Below the pieces are notes generated by a model. The model made no database searches. It was given only the letters and a program-made list of their open reading frames with translations, and had not been told where the DNA came from. From Pseudomonas sp. PDM04 (GTDB lineage Bacteria > Pseudomonadota > Gammaproteobacteria > Pseudomonadales > Pseudomonadaceae): a stretch of DNA of 64,000 bases. Both the position numbers and the translations under genes were made by a program. Positions 28,152-37,681 of the stretch are shown in pieces (position 1 is the stretch's first letter; each line of letters opens with the position of its first letter). The DNA lies in assembly GCF_014851765.1 (NCBI RefSeq), contig NZ_JACVAI010000002.1:434001-498000 (forward strand), written 5' to 3'.

Positions 28152-28164
28152 CTACCGGTTTTTC

Positions 28165-28265
28165 TGTAGGAGCGAGCTCGCTCGCGATGGAGGTCAACGT
28201 TAACGCGGGCTGCCTGCCTGGGCGCGGTTGTCCGAACGTTTTTCGCGAGCAAGCTCGCTCCTGCA
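28165..28265. repeat. REP palindrome pair
   Basis: TAGGAGCGAGCTCGCTCGCG begins at 28167 and the complementary arm TCGCGAGCAAGCTCGCTCCT ends near 28262. It separates the activator gene from the demethylase operon promoter region. Confidence 0.8.
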
Positions 28266-28276
28266 AAAGCTTTCAC

Positions 28277-28290
28277 CGCTGCGAAAATGC
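28277..28290. promoter_or_regulatory. CGCTGC element upstream of the demethylase promoter
   Basis: CGCTGCGAAAATGC matches CGCTGCATAAATGC from the regulator operon at 12 of 14 positions. It lies about 110 bases before the expected transcription start, a normal distance for a sigma-54 activator. Common control by the 26718 activator is inferred. Confidence 0.4.
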
Positions 28291-28368
28291 CTACATATCT
28301 AGTTACTTTTGCCTGTCTCTTCGTTCACGAAAACTAATAAATCATTTAATTTCAATGACTTAAGTATC

Positions 28369-28384
28369 TGGCACGACCTGTGCT
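28369..28384 (+). promoter_or_regulatory. Sigma-54 promoter of the N-demethylase operon
   Basis: TGGCACGACCTGTGCT matches the consensus TGGCACG-N4-TTGCT in all but one position. GG (28370-28371) and GC (28382-28383) are ten bases apart. It lies 87 bases before the first gene, just downstream of a sigma-54 activator gene. Confidence 0.85.
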
Positions 28385-28470
28385 CCTCCTCCCTGCAACC
28401 CACCGTCGTTGGGCTTTGCATCAGGGCCGGCTTTCATCCGCCGTGCCGCTAGCCAGGAGGAATAATAAAA

Positions 28471-29073
28471 ATGTTGATCACCGGGATAAAAAGCCGACCG
28501 GTCTATGACCGGTTGCAACCGCTGCCGGGAGGTACTCGGCACATCATTGCCGGGCAAGGCAGCGGCGGTCGCGCCATGTTGCGCTTGCTGGAAGAGATGG
28601 CCGACCTGGATCGGCCGATCACCTTGCTGTACTCGCAAGAGTCGTTCTCCGGCCACGATTTCCTCACGCAGTTACAACAGCACCGCGCGCACCCGCTGCA
28701 TGTGCACGCGACCAACCAGTCATTGATCGACGCGTTGAAAACCCTGCTCGGCGAAGCGCACATGGGCACCCGCCTGTACCTCGCCGGCTCGGAAAGCTTC
28801 CTCGGCAGCGCCATGCAAGTGGCCACGCATTTCGACTTGAACCGTGACGAAGTGCTGCGCGAGCACTCCGGTACATTGGTCCGCCGCGTCTGGTGCGTGC
28901 ACTGCGACACCTTCACCGAAAACGTCACCCAACGGGTCTACGACTGCCCCGGCTGCGGCCTGACGCTGGTGGTACGCGATCACTATTCCCGGCGGTTGGC
29001 AGCCTTCCAGGCGGTCAAGGCCGATGCCGAAGTCCCGGGTGAATTGCCCGAAGCCGAGGAGCTCGACACATGA
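28471..29073 (+). CDS. dmmA: Dimethylamine monooxygenase subunit DmmA-like
   Basis: 200 residues. A Rossmann-like N-terminal part (LPGGTRHIIAGQGSGGRAMLRLLEEMAD, LYLAGSESFLGSAMQVA) is followed by a zinc ribbon with WCVHCDTF and YDCPGCG (two Cys pairs), the pattern of DmmA-family proteins. In characterised methylotrophs the Dmm complex oxidises dimethylamine to methylamine and formaldehyde. AGGAGGAATAATAAAA precedes the ATG, and the stop overlaps the next start. The actual amine substrate here is not proven. Confidence 0.82.
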   Translation: MLITGIKSRPVYDRLQPLPGGTRHIIAGQGSGGRAMLRLLEEMADLDRPITLLYSQESFSGHDFLTQLQQHRAHPLHVHATNQSLIDALKTLLGEAHMGTRLYLAGSESFLGSAMQVATHFDLNRDEVLREHSGTLVRRVWCVHCDTFTENVTQRVYDCPGCGLTLVVRDHYSRRLAAFQAVKADAEVPGELPEAEELDT

Positions 29074-30038
29074 GCCAGAACCATGGGACGTTGAACCTGC
29101 GCGTGGCGCGGATCGAAGCGGTGACCCCGGAAATCAAGCGCTTCACCCTGGTGTCGCCAACCGGCGCGCACTTGCCGGCGTTCTCCGGTGGCAGCCACGT
29201 CGTGGTGCTGATCGCCAACCCGCAGAACACCTTGCGCAACCCCTATTCCCTGCTGAGTTCGCCCTACGACACCAGCAGTTATCAGATCGCCGTGCGCCGC
29301 GTGGACAGCGGTCGCGGCGGTTCGGTCTCGCTGCACGACAACGTCGCTGAAGGTGACCTGATCGAGGTCACGCCGCCGGTCAACCTGTTCCCGCTGATCA
29401 AGCAGGCGCGTCTGCACCTGTTCATCGCCGGTGGCGTCGGCATCACGCCGGTGATTTCCCAGCTCGAGGAACTGCGCTTGAGCAAGGTGCCCTTCGAGCT
29501 GCATTACGCGGTGCGTGGCGAAGCACATGCGCAACTGGGCAAGGAGTTGCAGGCCACCTACGGCGAGCAGGTTCACCTGTACCGCAAGGGCATTGAATCG
29601 CGCCTGCAGATTGGCCGGGTGCTCGCTGATCGCCCGCTGGGCAGCCACGTTTATGTGTGCGGGCCGGACAGCATGATCGACGCCACGCTGGCTTGCGCCC
29701 GCGACCTTGGCTGGACCGACAGCCACGTGCACTTCGAACGTTTCCTCGAACAGAGCAGCGGCGGCGAAGCGTTCAGTTTCACCCTCGGCCGCAGTGGCAC
29801 GACCATCGAAGTCTCCCCCGACCAGACCATGCTCGAAGCGGTCGAGGCCGCGGGCTACAGCATGCCGTACCTGTGCCGCGGCGGCGCCTGTGGGCATTGC
29901 GAAACCGACGTGCTGGAGCTCGATGGCGAGCTGCTGCACAGCGATGACTGGTTGTCCGACGAGGACAAGAGCGGCCGCAAGAAAATCATGCCCTGCGTAT
30001 CACGCGCCAGGTGCAATCGCCTGGTCATCGACCTCTGA
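29070..30038 (+). CDS. PDR/VanB-type reductase with C-terminal [2Fe-2S] domain (Dmm reductase)
   Basis: 322 residues. Flavin domain (NPYSLLSSPYDTSSYQIAVRR), NAD domain (LFIAGGVGITPVISQLEEL, VYVCGPDSMIDA) and a plant-type ferredoxin with CRGGACGHCETDVLELDG and a last Cys in MPCVSRA. It passes electrons from NAD(P)H to the haem demethylase encoded next. It overlaps dmmA by four bases. The family also includes vanillate and phthalate oxygenase reductases, but the neighbours favour amine demethylation. Confidence 0.85.
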   Translation: MSQNHGTLNLRVARIEAVTPEIKRFTLVSPTGAHLPAFSGGSHVVVLIANPQNTLRNPYSLLSSPYDTSSYQIAVRRVDSGRGGSVSLHDNVAEGDLIEVTPPVNLFPLIKQARLHLFIAGGVGITPVISQLEELRLSKVPFELHYAVRGEAHAQLGKELQATYGEQVHLYRKGIESRLQIGRVLADRPLGSHVYVCGPDSMIDATLACARDLGWTDSHVHFERFLEQSSGGEAFSFTLGRSGTTIEVSPDQTMLEAVEAAGYSMPYLCRGGACGHCETDVLELDGELLHSDDWLSDEDKSGRKKIMPCVSRARCNRLVIDL

Positions 30039-30054
30039 TCGACGGAGAACAAAC

Positions 30055-31077
30055 ATGAACATCCAATTCAATCCCGACGAAACCTATCGCGACGACTACA
30101 CCTTCGCCAACAGTCCGCAGACCATCGCCCGCGCGCCCTTCCCGTTTCCCGATGACGACTACATGTATTCGATGAACCTCGAACCCCATGTGTCGGTGGG
30201 GGACGGTGCGTTCAGGGCCGCGTTCGATATCGACGAGCACTACATCAGCGAATGCCGGGACCGTGCGATCACTTTGGAGAAGGATCCGGGCATGCACTAC
30301 GTCTCGGCGCCGCACATGATGGAGGCGCAGTGGGATTTGCTGGAGCTGATCATGGAGTCGTACGCCCGCGACTATCCGCAGTATTTCAGCCTGGCCCGTG
30401 AAGGTCGGCAGTGGCACTGGACCAACCGCCTGCTCGATATCGACGACCACTTCACCTTCGGCGACCCCGCCACCCTGCCCTATGAACCGATGGAGTATGT
30501 GACCCGTCAGGCCCAGGGTGACTGGGTGCTGCAGGAAGAACGCGACGGCACGTTGTACTGGGGTGCGGGGATCGCCACCCAACGCGCGGATTACTCGCTG
30601 CGTTTCAACCTCGGCATGAGCTGGGAGGAGTTCCACGGGCCGGTGCCGCTGGTAAAGGAAATCGGCATGCTCGACCGTGCATTGAAGTTTCTGCTGCGCC
30701 TGCGTACCGGGCATCCGGTGCGTCGCCTGAACTGGTCGCTGACCGTCAACCCGCGCCTTGAAGTCTCGGCTGAAAGCCTGCCGGAATGGGCACCTGACCG
30801 GACCATCGTGACCGCGCAGAACGCCGGCAAGCTGGTCTACCTGCGTATCGAATTGCAGCCGCTGCATCGGTTGCCACGCAGTAACGCCATCGTCTTTCCG
30901 ATCCGCACTTACCTGCTCAGCCTCGAGGACATCGCCACCAACCCGGCGTGGGCCCGGCGCATGCATCGGGTGCTGCGCGACTTGAATCAGCAATTGGTCG
31001 ACTACAAGGGCTTCAGTCGCTATCGCGATGCGGCGGTGCAGTGGCTGTCGCAGTACGACGAAGAAACCAGAGCCTGA
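30055..31077 (+). CDS. Haem-dependent oxidative N-demethylase (DUF3445)
   Basis: 340 residues. DUF3445 features: NRLLDIDDHFTFGD, YVTRQAQGDWVLQEE, LVKEIGMLDRALKFLLRLRTGHPVRRLNWSLTVNPRLE, and LRIELQPLHRLPRSNAIVFPIRTYL. The family contains the catalytic subunit of oxidative N-demethylases related to dimethylamine monooxygenase. With the two preceding genes it makes a three-component cytoplasmic monooxygenase. ACGGAGAACAAAC precedes the ATG at 30055. Confidence 0.85.
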   Translation: MNIQFNPDETYRDDYTFANSPQTIARAPFPFPDDDYMYSMNLEPHVSVGDGAFRAAFDIDEHYISECRDRAITLEKDPGMHYVSAPHMMEAQWDLLELIMESYARDYPQYFSLAREGRQWHWTNRLLDIDDHFTFGDPATLPYEPMEYVTRQAQGDWVLQEERDGTLYWGAGIATQRADYSLRFNLGMSWEEFHGPVPLVKEIGMLDRALKFLLRLRTGHPVRRLNWSLTVNPRLEVSAESLPEWAPDRTIVTAQNAGKLVYLRIELQPLHRLPRSNAIVFPIRTYLLSLEDIATNPAWARRMHRVLRDLNQQLVDYKGFSRYRDAAVQWLSQYDEETRA

Positions 31078-31089
31078 CGCAATTCGCTT

Positions 31090-31172
31090 GATAGGAGCGA
31101 GGCTGCCCGCAAAGGTTTTGGCGTTTTGAAGAACGCCTCCGCGGACGCACCTTGCTCCCGCAAGAGCATCGG
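31090..31172. repeat. Degenerate REP-like element
   Basis: ATAGGAGCGAGGCTGCCCGC opens it and CTTGCTCCCGCAAGAGC closes it, with an internal GGCGTT/AACGCC hairpin. It separates the demethylase genes from the APC permease. Confidence 0.5.
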
Positions 31173-31225
31173 CCGGGCAACCGGCCAACCCTGCAAACAC
31201 CTGCCATTGATAATGAGGAAATAAC

Positions 31226-32758
31226 ATGAGTGGCTCATCCAACGCGCGTGCCAGCGTCAGCGCCGACCAGGATGCGGAACAGCTCCGCGCCCTCGGCTAC
31301 AGTTCGGATTTCAATCGCAGCATGAGCCTGTGGGAGAACTTCTCCCTGGGTTTCACTTACCTGTCACCGGTGGTCGGCGTCTACACGCTGTTCGGTTTGT
31401 GCCTGGCCGCGGGTGGCCCGCCGATGTTCTGGTCCTACTTGCTGATCGGTGCAGGACAGATGCTGGTGTGCCTGATCTTCGGTGAAATCGTTTCGCAGTT
31501 TCCAATTTCCGGGGGCGTCTATCCGTGGGCCCGTCGGCTGGTGGGCAAACGCTGGGCGTGGATGGTCGGCTGGGTGTACGCGTGGGCGTTGTGCGCGACC
31601 ATCGCTGGCGTCGCCGTGGGAGCCGGGCCGTACCTGGCAATCATGCTCGGCTTCGCTCCCGGTTCCGAGGCCAATATCTACATCGCCCTGAGCATCATCC
31701 TGCTCTCCACCGCCTTGAATCTGGTCGGCACCAAGCTGCTGGCGCGGGTGGCGATGTTCGGCTTTCTCTGTGAACTGGTCGGGGCAATTCTGGTTGGCGG
31801 ATATTTGCTGATTTTCGAGCGTCACCAGCCGTTCAATGTGCTGTTCGACACGTTTAACCTGGAGGTCAATGGCTCGTACTTGCCGGCGTTCCTCGCCGCT
31901 TCGCTGGCGGGTCTGTTCCAGTATTACGGTTTCGAAGCCTGCGGCGATGTCGCCGAGGAAACACCCAACCCGGGCAAGCGCATTCCGAAAGCCATGCGCA
32001 TGACCATTTACATCGGTGGTGCGGCGGCGATGTTCGCCTGCCTGGCGCTGATCCTTTCGGTGCCGGACATGGCCAGGGTCCTGGCCGGGGAAGACACCGA
32101 TCCCGTGGCGACCATTCTCGCCAATGCCTTCGGTCCGGTGGGTTCGCGACTGGTGATGGCGGTGGTGATGGTGTCGTTCATCTCGTGCGTGCTGAGCCTG
32201 CAAGCGGCGGCCAGTCGCCTGCTGTTCGCTTATGCCCGTGACGAAATGATCATCGGCAGCTCTCTGCTCAAGCGCCTGTCCGGCAACCACGTGCCGTCGT
32301 TTGCGCTGCTGATCAGCGGCCTGGTGCCGGCGGGGATTGTCTGCCTCGGCATGTTCATGGCTGACGCCGTGGCGACCATCGTCGGTTTCGCGGCGATCGG
32401 GATCTACGTGGCGTTCCAGTTGATCGTCGTCGCTGCCCTGATCGCCCGCACCAAGGGCTGGCGCCCGAACGGGCAGTTCACGCTGGGGGCTTGGGGTCTG
32501 TGGGTGAACCTGGCTGCGCTGGTCTATGGCGTCTGCGCCATCGTCAACATGGTCTGGCCCCGCTCGCCCGACGCGCCGTGGTACATCAACTACTCGATGA
32601 TTCTGACCACGCTGGTGGTGATGGGCGCCGGGCTGGTCTACATGCTGCTGGGCAAGCCGTACGACAAAGGCACGGCGCCGGCGGGAGATGCCTGGAAGTT
32701 CTCCAGACCTCTGCGAAAAAACACAGGGCTTTCCGGCGCATCGCTGCCGCAACCCTGA
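31226..32758 (+). CDS. APC-superfamily amino acid/amine permease
   Basis: 510 residues with about 12 membrane helices. The APC start SMSLWENFSLGFTYLSPVVGVYTLFG, the FGEIVSQFPISGGVYPWARRLVGKRWAWMVGW stretch, and YYGFEACGDVAEETPNPGKRIPKAM are typical of the amino acid-polyamine-organocation family (GABA/choline/ethanolamine-like branch). Downstream of the N-demethylase, it probably imports a methylated amine or N-methyl amino acid. GAGGAAATAAC precedes the ATG. Confidence 0.85.
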   Translation: MSGSSNARASVSADQDAEQLRALGYSSDFNRSMSLWENFSLGFTYLSPVVGVYTLFGLCLAAGGPPMFWSYLLIGAGQMLVCLIFGEIVSQFPISGGVYPWARRLVGKRWAWMVGWVYAWALCATIAGVAVGAGPYLAIMLGFAPGSEANIYIALSIILLSTALNLVGTKLLARVAMFGFLCELVGAILVGGYLLIFERHQPFNVLFDTFNLEVNGSYLPAFLAASLAGLFQYYGFEACGDVAEETPNPGKRIPKAMRMTIYIGGAAAMFACLALILSVPDMARVLAGEDTDPVATILANAFGPVGSRLVMAVVMVSFISCVLSLQAAASRLLFAYARDEMIIGSSLLKRLSGNHVPSFALLISGLVPAGIVCLGMFMADAVATIVGFAAIGIYVAFQLIVVAALIARTKGWRPNGQFTLGAWGLWVNLAALVYGVCAIVNMVWPRSPDAPWYINYSMILTTLVVMGAGLVYMLLGKPYDKGTAPAGDAWKFSRPLRKNTGLSGASLPQP

Positions 32759-32772
32759 CAACACCACGGTCC

Positions 32773-32866
32773 TTGCAGGAGCGAGGCTGGCCCGCGAAGA
32801 CGTCGGCACATCCAGCATCAACGTCGCCTGGCTTTTCGCCTTCGCGGGCAAGCCCGCTCCCACAGG
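32773..32866. repeat. REP-like palindrome pair
   Basis: CCTTGCAGGAGCGAGGCTGGCC and CTTCGCGGGCAAGCCCGCTC are the two arms, in the gap between the permease and the convergent small gene. Confidence 0.65.
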
Positions 32867-32874
32867 TCCGGTGT

Positions 32875-33111
32875 TTACAGCGTTCTTTGCCCGTTACCAA
32901 TGTCCTTCGCCTGCTCAATCCCCCACTCCATCGCTGCTTCCATGTCGAGAAAATGCAGCGAGGGGTGGTCGTTTTCCTCGATCGCCCCGCCATCAGGTCG
33001 GTAGACGCCGATGAACATGCCCAAAGAGCCGTCGCGCAGGATCTCGGCCTTGACCTTGATGCTGCAGCCGTTCGACAGGGTTTCGGTGTGAAGCAAATGG
33101 CGTTCAGTCAT
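32875..33111 (-). CDS. Small hypothetical protein
   Basis: 78 residues, soluble, beginning MTERHLLHTETLSNGCSIKVKAE; a beta-rich first half and an amphipathic helix (DMEAAMEWGIEQAKDIG) at the end. No family recognised. GGAGGAACGCAACG before the ATG at 33111 is a strong ribosome site, and a longer in-frame extension is rejected. It is divergent from the permease gene at 33269 and transcribed against the surrounding operon. Confidence 0.7.
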   Translation of the reverse strand: MTERHLLHTETLSNGCSIKVKAEILRDGSLGMFIGVYRPDGGAIEENDHPSLHFLDMEAAMEWGIEQAKDIGNGQRTL

Positions 33112-33268
33112 CGTTGCGTTCCTCCGGCAGTGAATTCGGTCAGCTCGAACAACCCGCTGAAAAACCGCGATCGACGCCGCACAGGACAGCGGCGCAATGC
33201 CACCTATACTACAAGCCACCGCCCCCTCAGGGGTCTGCAAACCCGACAATAAAAAAGCAGAGGTGAGC

Positions 33269-35032
33269 ATGGTCTGGCAGCAGATTTACGATCCGTTCGG
33301 CAACCCGGTCATTTCAACCCTCATGGCAGCCGTGCCCGTTGTGGTGATGCTGGCGGCCCTGGCGTTCTTTCACATCAAAGCACATCTGGCGGCATTGCTC
33401 GCCCTCGGCTCGGCGCTGATCATCGCGATCTTCGCCTTCGGCATGCCGGCCAACATGGCGGGCTCGGCGGCGCTATACGGGGCGGCCAACGGTTTGCTGC
33501 CGATTGGCTGGATCGTGCTCAACATCATTTTCCTGCACCGGCTGACCACCGAGAACGGCTCGTTCAAAGTGCTGCAGGATTCGCTGGCACGCATCACCGA
33601 CGACAGGCGCCTGCAATTGCTGCTGATTGCCTTCTGTTTCGGCGCCTTTTTCGAAGGGGCGGCCGGTTTCGGCACGCCGGTGGCGGTGACCGGGGCGATT
33701 TTGATCGGGTTGGGTTTCTCGCCGCTGGCCGCCTCCGGCCTGGCGTTGATCGCCAACACCGCGCCCGTGGCCTTCGGCGCGCTGGGCACGCCGATCATTA
33801 CCCTGGCCAAGGTCACGGGGCTGGATGAGATGGAGCTGTCGATGATGGTCGGCCGGCAGTTGCCGTTCTTTTCGGTACTGGTGCCGTTCTGGCTGATCTG
33901 GGCGTTCGCCGGTTGGCGCAAGATGCTGGAAATCTGGCCGGCGATCCTGGTCGCCGGGGTCAGCTTCGCCATCCCGCAGTTCGTCGTGTCCAACTATCAC
34001 GGGCCGATGCTGGTGGACGTGATTGCCGCGCTGATTTCCATGGCCTGCCTGACCGGTTTCCTCAAGGTGTGGAAACCGGCCACCGTGCACACCTCGGCCG
34101 CCCTGTCCGGGCGCGTCGACAACTCGAAAATCGACGCCGAGCACGACGAGAAACCCACCGCCAACACGACCTTCTCCGGCGACGCCCGGCCGGCGGTCAT
34201 GCGTGCGTGGATGCCCTGGATCATCCTCACGGTGTTCGTGTTTGCCTGGGGCACCCAGGGCTTCAAGAACATGTTCGACACCCGCCCGGCCATCGATCCG
34301 GTCACGAACTCCGCCAAGCTCGACCCACAAGGCAAACCCCTGCGTGAAGCCAATCCGGTCTTCGCTCCGGTCATCACCTTCGGCACGATCCACCAGCAAA
34401 TCGAGAAAGTGCCGCCGGTGGTGCCTGCGCCAAAAACCGAGGAAGCCGTCTACAAATTCACCTGGCTCACCAGCACCGGCAGCGGCATCCTGCTGGCGGC
34501 CATCCTGGGTGGCCTGTTGATGGGTTATTCGATTCCGCAACTGATCAAGCACTATCTGAGAACCATCTGGGTGGTGCGCTACTCGCTGATCACCATCGTC
34601 GCGATGCTCGCCCTGGGCTTCCTCACGCGCTATTCGGGACTGGACGCCACCATGGGCCTGGCCTTTGCCGCGACGGGGATTTTCTACCCCATGTTCGGCA
34701 CCTTGCTCGGCTGGCTCGGTGTCGCGCTGACCGGCTCGGACACGGCGTCCAACGTGCTGTTTGGCGGCCTGCAACGGGTCACCGCCGAACAACTGGGCCT
34801 GAGCCCGGTGTTGATGGCCGCCGCCAACAGTTCCGGCGGGGTCATGGGCAAGATGGTCGATGCCCAGTCAATCGTGGTGGCCTCCACCGCGACACGCTGG
34901 TACGGCCATGAAGGGGAAATCCTGCGCTATGTGTTCTTCCACTCCATCGTCCTGGCGATCCTGGTCGGCGGGCTGGTGACGCTGCAGGCGTATGTATCGC
35001 CATTCACGGCCATGGTGGTGGGCGGGCATTGA
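33269..35032 (+). CDS. lldP: Lactate/glycolate permease (LldP/GlcA family)
   Basis: 587 residues, about 14 membrane segments. Family motifs: FFEGAAGFGTPVAVTGAIL, NTAPVAFGALGTPIITLAKVTGL, and VALTGSDTASNVLFGGLQ near the C-terminus. It is slightly longer than E. coli LldP (551) or GlcA, with an extended periplasmic loop near residues 300-420. Because glcDEFG follows, glycolate may be the main substrate and GlcA a better name. AGAGGTGAGC precedes the ATG at 33269. Confidence 0.88.
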   Translation: MVWQQIYDPFGNPVISTLMAAVPVVVMLAALAFFHIKAHLAALLALGSALIIAIFAFGMPANMAGSAALYGAANGLLPIGWIVLNIIFLHRLTTENGSFKVLQDSLARITDDRRLQLLLIAFCFGAFFEGAAGFGTPVAVTGAILIGLGFSPLAASGLALIANTAPVAFGALGTPIITLAKVTGLDEMELSMMVGRQLPFFSVLVPFWLIWAFAGWRKMLEIWPAILVAGVSFAIPQFVVSNYHGPMLVDVIAALISMACLTGFLKVWKPATVHTSAALSGRVDNSKIDAEHDEKPTANTTFSGDARPAVMRAWMPWIILTVFVFAWGTQGFKNMFDTRPAIDPVTNSAKLDPQGKPLREANPVFAPVITFGTIHQQIEKVPPVVPAPKTEEAVYKFTWLTSTGSGILLAAILGGLLMGYSIPQLIKHYLRTIWVVRYSLITIVAMLALGFLTRYSGLDATMGLAFAATGIFYPMFGTLLGWLGVALTGSDTASNVLFGGLQRVTAEQLGLSPVLMAAANSSGGVMGKMVDAQSIVVASTATRWYGHEGEILRYVFFHSIVLAILVGGLVTLQAYVSPFTAMVVGGH

Positions 35033-35048
35033 GCCCGCTACCCCAGCG

Positions 35049-35086
35049 CCCCCTGCAGGAGCGATCAAGCTCGCGCCTGCAGGGGG
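35049..35086. repeat. Stable hairpin between permease and glcD
   Basis: CCCCCTGCAGG (35049-35059) pairs with CCTGCAGGGGG (35076-35086), with GAGC/GCTC inside. It is related to the REP arms (GGAGCG...) but collapsed into one hairpin. No T run follows, so it is more likely a message-stabilising element than a terminator. Confidence 0.6.
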
Positions 35087-35114
35087 TTCATGAATGGAGT
35101 ACTGTGGAACCACT

Positions 35115-36614
35115 ATGAACATTCTCTACGATGAACGCATTGACGGCGCGCTGCCCGACGTCGACAAGGCCGCCCTGCTCCAAGCCCTGCAAAGCCGCTT
35201 GCCGAAACTGGAAGTGCTGCATCAGCAGGAAGAGCTCAAGCCGTATGAGTGCGACGGTCTCTCGGCCTACCGCACCACGCCGCTGCTGGTGGTCCTGCCG
35301 CGTCACCTGGACGAAGTGCAAGGGGTGCTCCGGCTGTGTCATGAGATGCGTGTCCCGGTGGTTGCCCGTGGGGCGGGCACCGGTCTGTCCGGCGGCGCCT
35401 TGCCCCTGGAAAAAGGCGTGCTGCTGGTGATGGCGCGCTTCAACCACATCCTGCACATCGACCCTGCCGCCCGCACCGCGCGGGTCCAGCCGGGTGTGCG
35501 CAACCTGGCGATTTCCCAGGCGGCGGCACCGTTCGGCCTGTACTACGCGCCGGACCCTTCCTCGCAAATCGCCTGTTCCATTGGTGGCAACGTCGCGGAA
35601 AATGCCGGTGGCGTGCATTGCCTGAAATACGGCCTGACCGTGCACAACCTGCTCAAGCTGGAGATCCTGACGGTTGAAGGCGAACACCTGACCCTCGGCT
35701 CCGACGCCCTCGATTCCTCTGGCTTCGACCTGCTGGCGCTGTTCACCGGGTCCGAGGGCATGCTCGGGGTCATCACCGAAGTCACGGTCAAACTGCTGCC
35801 CAAGCCGCAGACCGCCAAAGTGTTGCTGGCGGCGTTCGACTCCGTGGAAAAGGCCGGTCGCGCCGTCGCCGACATCATCGCTGCCGGCATCATTCCCGGC
35901 GGGCTGGAGATGATGGACAACCTGGCGATTCGCGCCGCCGAAGACTTTATCCACGCCGGTTACCCGGTCGACGCCGAAGCCATCCTGTTGTGTGAACTCG
36001 ACGGCGTCGAGGCCGATGTCCATGACGATTGCGACCGCGTGCGCCAGGTGCTGGAACAGGCCGGCGCCACGCAATTGCGCCAGGCACAGGATGAAGCCGA
36101 ACGCGTGCGATTCTGGGCCGGACGCAAGAATGCCTTCCCCGCCGTGGGCCGTCTCTCGCCGGATTACTACTGCATGGACGGCACCATCCCGCGTCGCGAA
36201 TTGCCCGGGGTGCTGCAGGCGATCGCCGCGCTGTCCGCCGAGTATGACTTGCGCGTGGCCAACGTTTTCCACGCCGGTGACGGCAACATGCACCCGTTGA
36301 TCCTGTTCGACGCCAACCAGCCGGGTGAACTCGAACGGGCGGAAACCCTGGGCGGCAGGATCCTCGAATTGTGCGTGAGCGTCGGCGGCAGCATTACCGG
36401 CGAACACGGGGTGGGCCGGGAGAAAATCAACCAGATGTGCGCGCAGTTCAACAGTGATGAGCTGACCCTGTTCCACGGGGTCAAGGCCGCGTTCGACCCG
36501 GGCGGTTTGCTCAACCCCGGCAAGAACATTCCGACCCTGCACCGCTGCGCCGAGTTTGGCGCCCTGCACGTGCACGCAGGGCAGTTGCCCTTCCCTGAGC
36601 TGGAGCGTTTCTGA
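35115..36614 (+). CDS. glcD: Glycolate oxidase FAD subunit
   Basis: 499 residues, the usual GlcD length. FAD-PCMH domain with VARGAGTGLSGGALPLEKG, SSQIACSIGGNVAENAGG and GSEGMLGVITEVTVKLLP; the C-terminal cap has FHAGDGNMHPLILFD and GSITGEHGVGREKI. It oxidises glycolate (or D-lactate) to glyoxylate as part of the membrane-associated GlcDEF complex. The ATG at 35115 (MNILYDE) is used; a start seven codons earlier lacks a ribosome site. The stop overlaps glcE (TGATG). Confidence 0.95.
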   Translation: MNILYDERIDGALPDVDKAALLQALQSRLPKLEVLHQQEELKPYECDGLSAYRTTPLLVVLPRHLDEVQGVLRLCHEMRVPVVARGAGTGLSGGALPLEKGVLLVMARFNHILHIDPAARTARVQPGVRNLAISQAAAPFGLYYAPDPSSQIACSIGGNVAENAGGVHCLKYGLTVHNLLKLEILTVEGEHLTLGSDALDSSGFDLLALFTGSEGMLGVITEVTVKLLPKPQTAKVLLAAFDSVEKAGRAVADIIAAGIIPGGLEMMDNLAIRAAEDFIHAGYPVDAEAILLCELDGVEADVHDDCDRVRQVLEQAGATQLRQAQDEAERVRFWAGRKNAFPAVGRLSPDYYCMDGTIPRRELPGVLQAIAALSAEYDLRVANVFHAGDGNMHPLILFDANQPGELERAETLGGRILELCVSVGGSITGEHGVGREKINQMCAQFNSDELTLFHGVKAAFDPGGLLNPGKNIPTLHRCAEFGALHVHAGQLPFPELERF

Positions 36615-37678
36615 TGTACCGTGAACAGGCATTCGACGACAGCGCCACGCTGCTGGAACAGGTCAACCGGGCACTGGAAAACGCCACCCCGCTGCGCATT
36701 CAAGGCTCCAACAGCAAGGCCTTCCTGGGGCGCATCGTCGCCGGGGAAGTGCTCGACACCCGCAGCCATCGCGGAGTCGTGGCCTATGACCCGACCGAAC
36801 TGGTGATCACCGCCCGCTGCGGCACGCCCCTGTCCGAGCTGACGTATATCCTCGACGGTTCGCAGCAGATGCTGCCTTGCGAACCGCCCGCCTTCGGCGA
36901 CGACGCCACCGTCGGCGGGATGATTGCCAGCGGCCTGTCGGGGCCGCGGCGACCCTGGGCAGGCTCGGTGCGCGACTTCGTGCTCGGCACCCGGGTCATC
37001 ACCGGGCACGGCAAGCACCTGCGGTTCGGTGGCGAGGTGATGAAGAACGTCGCCGGCTACGACCTGTCGCGCCTGATGGCCGGCAGCTTCGGCAGCCTGG
37101 GCGTGATCACCGAAGTCTCACTCAAAGTCCTGCCCAAACCCCGGCAAACCTTGAGCATCAGTCTGGACATGGACAGCGACCGCGCCCTGCTGCGCCTGGC
37201 GGAATGGGGCCAGCAACCGCTGCCGATCAGCGCGGCGTGCCACGACGGGCAGCAGTTGCACCTGCGCCTCGAGGGGGGCGAAGGCTCGGTGACGGCCGCC
37301 CATGAGCGATTGGGGGGCGAGCGGCTGAACCCGGCCTTCTGGGCCGATCTCAACGAACATCGACTGCGTTTCTTCGACGAAGATCAACCGCTGTGGCGCC
37401 TGTCGGTGCCGCACAACACCCCGCGACTGTCCTTGCCCGGCCGGCAATTGATCGATTGGGGCGGCGCCCAGCGCTGGCTCAAGTCGGACGCCGAGGCGGG
37501 GTTCATCCGCAAGGTCGTCGAGGAGGTCGGCGGTCACGTCACCTGCTACAGCCATGGCCTGATCGACAGCCCCTTCCAGCCCTTGCCGGCGGCACTGATG
37601 CGCTATCACCGCAGTCTGAAGCAACAACTCGATCCACGGGGCATCTTCAACCCCGCCCGCCTGTACGCGGAGCTCTGA
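36614..37678 (+). CDS. glcE: Glycolate oxidase FAD-binding subunit
   Basis: 354 residues, typical GlcE. An FAD-PCMH-like domain with RIQGSNSKAFLGR, DDATVGGMIASGLSGPRRPWAGSVRDFVLG and VMKNVAGYDLSRLMAGSFGSLGVITEVSLK. It is the second flavin subunit of the glycolate oxidase complex. ATG overlaps the glcD stop; the glcF start follows after three bases. Confidence 0.95.
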   Translation: MYREQAFDDSATLLEQVNRALENATPLRIQGSNSKAFLGRIVAGEVLDTRSHRGVVAYDPTELVITARCGTPLSELTYILDGSQQMLPCEPPAFGDDATVGGMIASGLSGPRRPWAGSVRDFVLGTRVITGHGKHLRFGGEVMKNVAGYDLSRLMAGSFGSLGVITEVSLKVLPKPRQTLSISLDMDSDRALLRLAEWGQQPLPISAACHDGQQLHLRLEGGEGSVTAAHERLGGERLNPAFWADLNEHRLRFFDEDQPLWRLSVPHNTPRLSLPGRQLIDWGGAQRWLKSDAEAGFIRKVVEEVGGHVTCYSHGLIDSPFQPLPAALMRYHRSLKQQLDPRGIFNPARLYAEL

Positions 37679-37681
37679 ACC